Position numbers and translations under genes: made by a program
The notes under the pieces: model-generated
What the model was told of the DNA's origin: nothing
The model's input: the letters and a program-made list of their open reading frames with translations, nothing else
The model's database searches: none
NCBI RefSeq assembly: GCF_037176765.1
Contig: NC_090021.1
Span: 150,344,870 to 150,408,869, forward strand
DNA: 64,000 nt
Source: Anolis sagrei
Taxonomy: Eukaryota > Chordata > Lepidosauria > Squamata > Anolidae
Reading direction: 5' to 3'
In this document: positions 34,401-46,400 of the stretch, one piece after another
Layout: every line of letters begins with the position of its first letter
How positions within the stretch are numbered: the first letter of the stretch is position 1

Positions 34401-37400
34401 GAAAGCCTTCGACAGAAACATTTCCACTCGGATGAATGTGAGTGGAGTGACTCCAAAAATGCTCAATCCCCAGTCCTAACTAGAAAATTCATGATAAATA
34501 TACTGTGAAGTCCAAGCCACTAAAATTATTTGGAGGGGAATGTTTATTTTCAAAGGTGCAAATGTCAGGACCCTATCCTTAGATCCTGCCATGATCTTCA
34601 TTTTTCTGCCATGTGCTGTTATTATGTATAACCACAGTGGCCACTAAGGCTATGTCAAACATGCTTTGGTTTTTTACTGCATTACCATATATATTCAGCT
34701 ATAGCTTTATACACTCTAAATTATTTAATGTTCAAATATGTAATTGAGAATTGGGGTATATGAGAAAACAGCTTGTTAGAAAAGCAATTGCTTTCTGGAA
34801 GCTGGAATAGCAAAATCTCATTAGCTAGGAATGCAGGCATATCAAGTTTGGGTTAACTGGTGGTTTTTGTTTGGAGAAGAAACTACCCAAGGTCTTTCTC
34901 AAGTGCAAGTTGAGAGAGTGGGAACAGAGTGGGAATGTTTTAATTACCTGACCAATGATGAAAAAATTGAAAAATGTGTAATATATGTTTCAACAAATAG
35001 CATTTGAAGTATGTGAACTGCACAACCTATAAATATATGATGCATAGGTTGACTTCCAGTTCTGATAAATAAATGGGATATAATGAAGAATGAACTAAAA
35101 CGATTCCATATTTAATTTGAAATATTCACTCTATCTTTTAGTTACCTTCCACTTTCTACATACCTTCAACCATAGCTCCAACTACGAAGTCAGATGGTTC
35201 ATAATAAACAGGGTTTTCTGTAGAAGACCCTGGCTTGGGAACACGGGTCTTCCCTAGGTATTTGCCCCCGATAATTCCTGAATTACGCACAGGGGGTTCA
35301 TAGATACTGATCATGTCAGTAGCAAGGCAATAAGAGAGGACAAACTGACGTTTCTCATCCTCAGGGCGTGGCGATTCCTGTAGCAATTTAGAGAAGACGT
35401 GAATTAGATAGGTAGTAGCAACTGCTTGAAAACCCACTGCGTTTAAGGAGCTGAAATTCAGAGAAGTTTGCAAACTGGATGGTTTCCAGAAAGCACATCA
35501 CATATTAGAATGTCTCACCAATCTAACAGCATAGCGCAACACTTTACGGTCATTCTCTAGCATCCTAATAATATTTTTCCTAGGTGGTTGTGGAACCAGG
35601 CTGAAGCAGTTCTGGAGAGAGTCCTCCAGGAAACCATAACCATTGTAAGGTGGGATTACCTACAGATTTTAAAAAGCCAAGGAGAAAGAATAATATTTTA
35701 TTATTATATATTTAATACATATATATCATATTTCTGTCAACATAAGATCAAATGTGGTTTACAGTATAGATTTAACCAAAATATAGGTTAAAAAAGGGAG
35801 AGACTCCAATATATTTAGTTACATAGCTGAGGCACTAAGAAACTGTTTGTAAAGTCGAAAGATGCATAATGGGAAACTGGTAAAAGCAAACCATTCTCTA
35901 GTCCAGTGGTTCCCAACCTTTTTTTGACGAGGGACCACTCTCCAACATTAGTACCAAAAGGGTTACGAATCAGTTTTTCGTCAACCTCAGAATTGTTTTG
36001 GTTATTTGGGGTGCTGATTCAGAAAATTGCATTTGATAGATCACATCAGCTCTAGTCTCTGATATAGAACATATGCCATTCAGTAGTTGCCATTTGTTCG
36101 CCCACAGAAAACCGTATTTAATAATCTAGAGATGTTGTAGTCTATCCACTGCAATTTTCTGAATCAGCACCCCAAATAACCCCAGGTACAGGTCTAAAAA
36201 TGAAGACACCAAGGCGCCTCTGCTTTCAGGCACCACATGGAACAGCTCTGCTCAGGGGGAGAAAGGAAGGGGAGAAGCAGCAGTCGGGAGGTTTTTTCTC
36301 ATGCTTTTTGTGGGTAGTCAGCTTTTCCCCTCCCGACATCCCCATTGCCTCAGCACTATAAGAGGGTTTCACAAAACCAGTTGCTCTCGTAGTAATGGTG
36401 AGGCCGTGGACCATATTTTAGTTCTTGGGGACCACTGGTTGGGAACCACTGATCTAGTCAGTGCCCCTGATGCACAACAGGAATGAAGTATTTTGCTGGC
36501 TTTCTATGTAGTAAAATAACAGCAGCTGTTTAATGAATATGGACACTACAGAATTGCAAAATTCTAATTCCCAGATACTTATATCTTCTGACAAAAACCT
36601 TAGTAACAACCACATATTGTACTAAAAAGTCAAAAAACAATTAAGCTGTACTATTAAAACATTAATTGAAAACAGCTTAAAGCATTTAACTGCTGAGATT
36701 AAAATTATAGAACCATGGGGCAAGATGAGGACAATGGAAAAGAGGGTTTCCTCCCAGCAGCAGAATCGGAGCCCCTGGAAGAGGAACAGCATTATACTAC
36801 TAAGGCTGAGCAGGAGCAGGACCTTTCAGGAATGGAAGCATCTGAGTCGGAGCAGGAAGAAAAAGAGCAGGCATTAACTCGCCCCACCCGGCTCCAGCTC
36901 AGGGTTGAAGCTATCCAGTTGCAGAGGTCCAGTTAGCTGGCGCAAAGAGAATCTCACAGTTATAAACACTTTTCAGGAGCAGCATAAAAGGCTGGTGTTT
37001 GGAACAGTTGACTGCTGGAAGCAATTGTTGGGTTAGTGCAACAGCTGGTAATCTTTGGTGGCCTTGTGCCTTGAACCTCGGACTATGTTTTTGGATATCG
37101 GACTTGGACTTGTTGGTGAAAATCTGTGTATTAGACCTAGTGGAACGGACATTGGAATTCACTTGCTTGATCCTGTTAATTGGATTGAATATGGCTTGAA
37201 ATTCTGGACTGACTACATTCGGAACGCTGCAGCCCTTGACAAAAATTATAGCACCCCCAATGTAAAAGACCCAGTTCTAGAAAGCATATGTAAATAAAAA
37301 ATGGCTTTGGTGTAGAAGTAAAGGAGCCATGTTCTCCAATTAGGAGTGAGGTAACACCAGACTCCTCCAAAGGCACTCTGGGGAGGCGCAGAGAAGACTG

Positions 37401-40400
37401 CATCTGATAAGGCTCCTGGAAAGTTGCAGTTTGTTCTGTTTGGTTAGGATAGTGGGGTATGAATTGAAATACAAAGCTTCTGGATATGATGTCTGACACT
37501 GTCATTTAATCTTTTCCCAAACTCAGAGCCACAAAGACTATTCGGTTGCAATTCCCATCATCCCCAGACCACATGGAGGATCATCAAAAGTGAGGAGAAT
37601 TGTCATGCAATAATATCTGGGGACTCAAATTGGGTAAAAACTAAAAACTGATTAGCTTAAACTTTTAAAATAGTTTTAAAACTAGATAGAGCTCACCATT
37701 TAGAAATATGACCCACTGAAATCTTTTTGCAAGAAAATAAGCTTGAAACTAAGCTTTATCCTTAAGTGATGGCTCTCCCATCTATCTGTTACCTGTTTGA
37801 TTTCTTCTGGAGGCTGTTTCTTTATATCGACTGGCTGGAAATCAGTGATGCCAAACTTATCTTGATAGTATTGCCGAGTGAATTCATCACAATTGTATAT
37901 AAAAAAGGAGCGCCCAAGAAGAGTAGTAGATTTGCCTACAGCAAAATCTTTAGCTGTAAACCATTCCAAGACCTCTTGATCAGAGATCTCAAGGACACAG
38001 GATGGGAAGGTTCCTTTTCAAAGGAAGATATATGGATTAGCCTTGTGTAAATTCCAGAAAAAAAATATCAGAAAGAAGGACAGACCTTTTCCAGAAACAA
38101 CTGAAAATAACTAAGCTTTCTTTAATTTGACATATTAAGAAAGAAACTGTTCACATCATATGTTGATTCTGGAAGTAATTCAAACAGGTGCATGAAATAT
38201 AATAAGGCAATATTTAACAAGATTCTAAAGAACATATAACATTTAGAGAAAACTAGATGTAGGATGAAATGTAGTATATCTAGTGTGTGTATGTACATTT
38301 TATTTAGTACTAGTCATCCCCTGCCACGCGTTGCTGTGGCCCAGTCTGTGTATATGTGTTTTGTGTGTGTGTATGTGTGTGTACATGTGTGTTTGCGTAT
38401 ATATATGTGGTTTTGTGCATGCATTGTAATGTTGTTGTTGTTGTTGTTTTCCTTTAAGCCCCTTCCGCTGTGTTTTTCAGTGTTTTTATGAGTGATGGTC
38501 ACTCGTTGGCCTGATAGGTGTCTTGTGTCCAAATTTGGTGTCAATTTGTCCAGTGGTTTTTGAGTTATGTTAATACCACAAACGAACATTACATTTTTAT
38601 TTATATAGATACATAGTATAGTATATAGGTCAAAGACTAAGATTAGCATTAAATGTATTAGTGGCAAAATTGATAATTTGATCTGAATCGATTCTATGTC
38701 TATCATATAATTTGATTCCTATGTTCCAGACATGACAATGTTTAACAGCATTCTTATATCTACATGCACTGCAATTTACATATCATTATATGCCCTAACC
38801 CTGAAAATCCTTAAATGGAAGGGATTAATGCCCTTATCACCTTTGTTTTCCACAATTCTTTTGGGCAGGCGCTGGCGTTTTATCAAGACTGGGAAAGGAT
38901 CTCTGCCGTTGTTCCGCTCATGGACTTCCCGCACCTCCACTGTATCATCCGCCAAATAATAGTGGATGATGAAACAACGGTTCTCGCCAAACATGTTCAC
39001 TGTGTCATCCCATATGGCATAGAAACGAAGGACCTGTGAGACCAGAGCATAGTGTGACACAGCATGTTTTGGTCATATAAGTTATGAATATAAATCTGCA
39101 ACATCTTCATTTAAAAGAAACTTGAGGAACAAAACTGAGAAAGAAATCTTGATGGTACAGAGTAGAGGAGATAGTACTGTATCAAATGACTTGACAGAGT
39201 TCAAAGCAGTTCTTTATAATCAACACATGCATTATAACCCAGGTTAAATTGGACATTCAGGCATGGAAAACATGTGCTTTCTTTTCCTCCCCCCACAGAC
39301 TCCTTCAGTGGCCCTATTTTCCTCTCAACTTACTAGAGGAAGCCTCCGATGCAGGCCTGGAGCCTTTCCCCCCTCTCCCTTTGCCCTGAAACACTCAAGG
39401 AGAAATCCCCTCTTCCCCTAACCAAAGCCCCTTTTCATCTCTGGGGGGAGAGGCTTTTCCTGTTAAGTGGTGGGGGAAATGGAGGGCAGGGTGTGGGAGG
39501 CTGGAAGTGCCAATGCCCACCCGTGCTGATCTGAGATCAGCATGGGAGAACATCTAGCCCCCCCCCAGCAAAATCTGGGGGTTTGGGCCAGCTGTGTTGC
39601 CTCCATCAAGAGAGGAAGTGGGATTTAAAATCCCAATTCCTCTTGGATTATTGGCCTGAGTAGAAGGGCCCTCAAATTCTAACAGATGACTTCACTACTG
39701 GAGCTCTTCTGGCTGGTCATTCTGCAGTCTTGGTGCAGCCAGTGAAAAGGTCCTTTGGGGTGCCTACGTAGTTTGCCAAGAATGAATCTGCCAAGAAATG
39801 TGATCTATTAGTGATGTATTATGGTACACTTTGTAATTTCCATGGTGTATGTGTTTTGTCAGAATACTAAAATTCTGCCATGACAATGGTGGGGCTTGCA
39901 ATGTCTTTTGCTATGCCATTGTCTATTGGCTTGTTTATGGCATGGGTTTGTTGTTACTATAGATCTCAGAAAAAGATCTAGAGCTCTTCAGAACATGTTA
40001 TTCAAATAAAAAACAAGTGGCCTTAACCAAACAGAAGAGGAAAAAAACTCAGTTTTTCCCAAACTGTGTTACAAACAGAAAAGTTTTCGAAGATGTATTT
40101 TAATGATAGATTGGACTTGTATTTCAACCAAATAATGTTCTCCAAACTTGCTTTTAACAAGTTGTTCCCTTTAACCAGTACCCTTCACCAGTCACATTTT
40201 CTTTTTTATATAGCCAGACTGTAGAATCCCAAAATAATTATTATCACAATCACACTAAAACTGAGAACAGTCATAAAATGTTTTAGGGACAGGGACTCGC
40301 CAAATAGATTAGAGACATTATGCTGAAGACACATTCTGGACAGAAATCATATTAAAAACCAATAAAAAGAGGATATGCTGAAAAACTTTCAAAGAGTTCA

Positions 40401-43400
40401 TACATGGTCATGGTAAGAAAGGAAAAATGTCACACATGAAAAATGTAGTCAATATTTATACCTCTTTCTATTAAATATATAATCAAAATAGTTTACACAA
40501 CAGCACAAAAAAACCAAATAAAATGTCATCTTCCTGAAACAGTGGTAAGCAGCAATATAACATTAATGACATTAAAACTATGTCAAATGCTATGAAATGA
40601 CAGGGCAATGATTACATGTGAACTTTTGTTGCTATCTGATAAGTGGTGAAGATTCTTCTCCCATTCCCCAACATACACATATAACTATCCCTTTAAGGTT
40701 TCCCCACCAGAAAAGACGTGGTGCCAAGTTGGAACACTCTGGCTTAATATTCAGTGTAAAACAAGTGCAACAAATCTCAGGCCCACCTTTTTGTCAAAAG
40801 TTAAAAATTGTTTGAGCTGGTCAAAATCAGAAGGTGTGATATACATGCGCAGAGGCATATTACGGAGTTCTGTATAAGGGTCAAAAATCATTTTCTCTGG
40901 AGGATTCAGCTCAATTCCTTGGCTCTGCAGAAAAGTCTAGAGAAAGACAATAATGTCAATAATACTAATTTACATAGCAATATCTGGGTTTTTTTAACAG
41001 AAAAGAGGCATGGCATGTCCTTACGCCAACTGTTTATCCACTATAATAGACACAACAAAGAAAGGGAGAAATTGAGGCATGAGTAAAGAGAAAAAAAATG
41101 AGACCTATTTCTGATTACCTATACTTTGTCTTTTGTAGGAGTGGGAAGCCTATTAGGATGGACCCTTCCAGGAGGTTGATAGATCTGAATGGATTGGTGA
41201 TGCCGCAGTTCTGGAACTCTGCCCATGGAAGCTGAATAGCTTCCTCCCTGCTGTCTTTCCAGCAGCAGGCTAAACCTTTTTATTCAGGGAAGCTTTTAAA
41301 GAAGGAGGTTTTTAAAAATGAGCCACAGGGCACTACATGGTGGGTTAAATATTTTGATAGTTTTTAGTGCTTATATTTTCTTGTAACTATTTATTTTAAA
41401 TAGTTTAATTCTATTTTAGTATTTGAATGTCATAGGGTTAAAATTGTAAATTATATTGTTTGGGGTTTTTTAAAAATCATTCTGAGTTTCTTTTAGGAGA
41501 TGAAAGTGGGATATAAACAAATAAATAAAACCGTATTTTTTATTTATCTGTTCCATAGAAATGCTGGAATCTTACGACTGAAATGGACTTCAGATTTTAC
41601 TTCATCTTTTTTTTAGCTCCCTGTAAAGTAATTTTTGGTTATGAAGATGCATTTTAAAACGTTAACCAATGCCTTAGTTATTCCTAGGCAGTTTTTTTGT
41701 CTATATAATTCTTTTTTAATCTAGATAAATTCCTAGATATATTTTACACAATTATGTTTTCAGATGTAAAAAATAACTGTAAAATATATTTTTAAATAGC
41801 ATACTGACAGAGATTCATTTAATAATAATAATAATCTTTATTTATGTTCCCCTTTATATCGCTGGAGAGACTCAGAGAAGATTACAATATACATGTGAGG
41901 CAAACATTCAATGCCTTTTACATAGTGAACAACAACATAAAACAGAAACAAATATTCAATGATTCCCCTAACAGCCTGTAAAACACATCCACCTCTTTTC
42001 TGACATTATGGATGGACAAGTATTGTGATACAGCTAGCCTTCGAAGTATTTTAGTTTAATTATCTTTTTTAACAATGTCATGCCAAGTTGATTCTGTAAA
42101 TTGTGTACAAGTTTACAGTACCTCTGTGAATGCATCACAATCAACTATCCGGAAAGTCTTGCCATAGATAGTAATGTTGATTCCTCGGTTCAGATCTTTC
42201 CAGTGATAATGGTCCCCACAGTCATTCTTGGGTAGGCGTTGCCGTTTGATCAGTTTGCCCTGAGGAATCCCAGAGTTTTCCACGATTGGTTCCATGACAG
42301 ACATACTATCATCTTCCAGATAATAATATATGCCCACTTGGCGGATGCGGAAATGCTCTTCTGTAGATATAGGGACATCTTCTTGAAAGTAACCATCAAA
42401 CTTCAGCACCTGAAAAAAAGGAGCCTCAATCAGGATGTGAATTATACAATTATAAAAGATCCTTGCCCTTTTCTGGACACACTCCATTTTGTCAATATCT
42501 TTCTTTTTGGTGCCCAGAACTAGACAGAGTAGTCCAGGTAAGGTCTGACCATAGCAGAATAGAGGGCCACCATGACTTTCCTCGATCTCGACACTATACT
42601 CCTTTTGATGCAATTTGGAATCAGATTGATTCAGATTGTGCTGCATCATATTGCTGATTCATATTTAGCTTGTGGTTTATTAAGTCTACGAAATCACTTT
42701 CATATATATTGTTATAAAACCAGGAGTCAAACTTCTATACCTATGCATTTCATTTTTTCTGTCTAAGTGTAGTACCTTAGATTCTTCCCACTGAAATTAA
42801 TTTTGCTACTTTTGGCGCAGCTCTCTAATCTGTTATGACCATTTTAGATTCTGATCCTGTCCTCTGTGCTATTAGCTATCCCTACCAATTTGGGTCATCC
42901 ATAAAGTTGATAAGCATGCCTTCCATTCCAGTGTTCAAGTCATTGATAGAGGTGTTGAATAGCACTGGGCCCAGTACAGAACCCTGTAGCACCCCACTGG
43001 TCACTTCTCTTCAGGATGAAGAGGAGCCATTGGAAGGCATCCTTTGGGTTCAACCAGTTCCTAATTCACCTAACAGTAGAATTGTCTAATCCTCTGGGGC
43101 AGTAGTTCCCAAACTTTTTGTCATGGAACCCTTCCAGAAGATCTTTCCCCCTAATGTTCCTAAATATATTTCACAATACTGTCAACCCGCAAGCACTGTG
43201 AACCCACAAAGTTCTTCCTTCTTTCATCTGCTTCCATTGCGTGTATGTTCTGTACAATATAGTTCAGTTGCTTCCAACTCTTCGCGACCCCATGGACCAG
43301 CCCACGCCAAAGCTCCCTGTCGGCCACCACCACCCCCAGTACCTTCAAGGTCAAGCCAATCACTTCAAGGATACCAAACCTACAGTATAGTAGGCTTGGA

Positions 43401-46400
43401 AATAAACAGAACACATTTTAAATATACCCTTAAACATAAATTTTGGTACAGAGAAATACTGGATTCACACTTAATGGGACAAATGAAATTGTTTCACTTT
43501 TGTATTTAAAATAGTTTTGAAAATGGGCTTTATGTCTGGAAGCTGAATATGTAAAATCGGAAAGGCATCCATTGGTGTAAGAATAAGCTAAAAATCCTGA
43601 ATTACATCGATAGGGGACATGAAGGGGGATATTCAGAGAGCCTTTCAGGCTACTGAATGCTTTACATATATCAGTCCTATCCAATGATCATTCTGTGGCA
43701 TAAATTCAAATTTTGTTTTTAAAACAGATGCACATTACATTTTAATAAAACCTTTATTCTCTGGCATGGGATTTAATTTTTTTAAAGCTGTCTTTTGTGA
43801 AAACCTTATGAGGGTTCCATGGCACACAGTTTGGGAATCCCAATGTTGTGTCATCTGCAAATTTGATAAGCATCCCTTCTATTCCACTGTCGAAGTCACT
43901 GATAAAGATGTTGAATAGCACTTGAGTCCAGGTCAGAACCCTGTGGCACAACACTGGTCACTATTCTCCAGGATGAAGAGAAGCCATTGGGAAGCCCCCT
44001 TTGAGTTCGGCCAATCAACCAATTCCCAGTCCACCTAACTGTAGCATTGTTCAGTTCACTGCTTCTTAAAATATGGGTCCGAGCCCCAAATGGAATCCTC
44101 TTAGTTCAATGTCACACACACACAAACATTGAAAACTGTAAAAGATTTTGGAACACACCCATTTACACAAATGTTAGCAACAACATGTACTGTTTACAGT
44201 AGGCCTTGTGGAAAATGCTTGAGCTATATTCCATAAAATGGAAAACAAGCCTGTTTAGCAAGCCTTGCAAATGCTTATTTATTATCAGTAAATATTTGAT
44301 TTTTATACCTACTTTATATAGCTATATGTCTGGAGTCCCATATACATTGCTTTGGGGAAGTGAAAACTTAGGTAATATTTTATTAGTTTCTTTGTGAGAA
44401 TGTCATGGGGAACCTTGTTAAAGGTCTTACTGAAATAAAGATATGTTACATCTATATAATTCCCTTCATCTATCAAGCTCGTAAAGAGAAACACTGACAT
44501 GATTAATGTTTGAAAAACCCACATTGACTTTAAAATAAACCTGTCCCCTTCTATACAACTGAATAAAATCCAGATCATCTGTTTTGAACTGGATTCTATG
44601 GTAGCAAAGTGCATAGACAAATTTTTGGGTCCTGACTAAGGACAATTGTCAAAGGAAATGTTTAACCAAATCCATGCCTTCAATTATTTCCAAAAAGTGG
44701 ATAGGGAGGGGGCTAGTCTGATCTCCCTGGGAACGGAAATCCAGGGCCAGGGGGCAACAACCGAAAAGGCCCTCTTTCTAGTCCCCACCAACTGGGCTTG
44801 TGTTGGAGGCGGAAGTGAGAGAAGGGCCTTCCCAGAGGACCTCAGGAATCGTGTTTCAGTGATACCAATTACTGTATTTTTTCAGTTCTAAGACACACCT
44901 TTTTCCTATGTGAACATCTCTAAAAATGGGGTGCGTATTTTTGTTGGTGGTAGTGGGACTGAAATTAGGGTGCATCTTACAATCATAACATTTGAAGATA
45001 GGCTTCTGATATAACCATCTCCCCACCATCTGTTGGGGCCTTCTCAGTGGTTGCCCCTCGGCTCTGGAATTCCCTCCTTAGGGATATTAGATCAGCCTCC
45101 TCCCTCTTGACTTTCCGAAAACGAGTAAAAACTTGGCTCTTCGAGTAAGTTTGGAAATGCAGTGCAGTAAATAATTATGAACTATGAAGAATGAACATGG
45201 AACAGCAAGACAATGCTACTGGACAATGAGTTTAACAGGAAACACTGGTGATCATGTTTTTAATGGTTTTATATGGTTTTATAATATTATGTTGTATATT
45301 TTAATTGTATTTTTATGAATGTATGGCATCGAATTGCTGCCAAGTCTGTAAGCCACCTTGAGTTGTCTTATGATTGAGAAAGGCGGGCTATAAATACCAT
45401 AAATAAATAAATAAATAAAATAATGTTATTCTGAAATACCTTTTTGTCAAAAGCCACATGTGCAGGAATGAAATCGGATGGCGGAGCTTGCTTCGGTTGA
45501 CCATACGTTAATGTGGGTCTCTTGTTGGCGAGTTCATCCAGTTCAGCTTGGGACAGCTGATTTACATAAAGTCGTGTTCCACCTATGCCCACAGTTGGAG
45601 TTTGCTTAAAGGCAAAACCATTTTTATAACCTAGGGTCTGAGAACGATGAAAAGAAGTTTTCTATGGAAAGAAAAAAAAGTTATATGATATATAGATGAT
45701 TGACAAGGCAAATATGCTCAGTTACAAAAAGGCAAAGGCTTCTCATTCTTCCAAGGGTTTTCAAAAAAAGTATCCTATTTGATTGTAAAGCTGTAAGCTT
45801 TGGGTTGTTGTAGGTTTTTTCGGGCTATATGGCCATGTTCTAGAGGCATTCTCTTCTGATGTTTTGCCTGCATCCTCAGAGGTAGAGAGGTCACAACTTC
45901 TGAGGATGCTGCCATAGATACAGGAAAAACATTAGGAGAGAATGCTTCTAGAACATGAACATATAGCCTGAAAAAACCTACAACTACCCAGTGATTCTGG
46001 CCATGAAAGCTTTCGACACTACGCTGTAAGCTTTGTTATATTTTGCCTTTTGATAAGAGTTTGTTATTAATTGCCATCAAGCTCAAAACCAAATCAATCA
46101 AAACATTTATTTCGGTCATTGACCAGCACAGGAAATAGTGTCACGTTTCCTTACAAACCTGGCATGTTTGGTACATTAAAAATATAAATACAACTACTAA
46201 AAACACAATATGGGTGAGGGAGCAGAAGGGGAAACAGGGTAAAATCATACAATGTCCAGATCCATCACCAAATTGTAGATTCAGGGAAGACGATTACTGG
46301 ACACACAGTTGACTTTTGGAACTAGTCATTCCCTGGCGGATTTTGTATGCTGCTGCACAAAACTTTGCGACATTGTAGGTTGTAGCTGAATTAGTATCCG

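Noticed and set aside
37999-38016. Acceptor of EFHC1 exon 6 looked weak (purine-rich gaaaag end)
   Set aside because: Phase and homology ([15 protein letters not shown]) across the junction fit only this site, so the exon call was kept.
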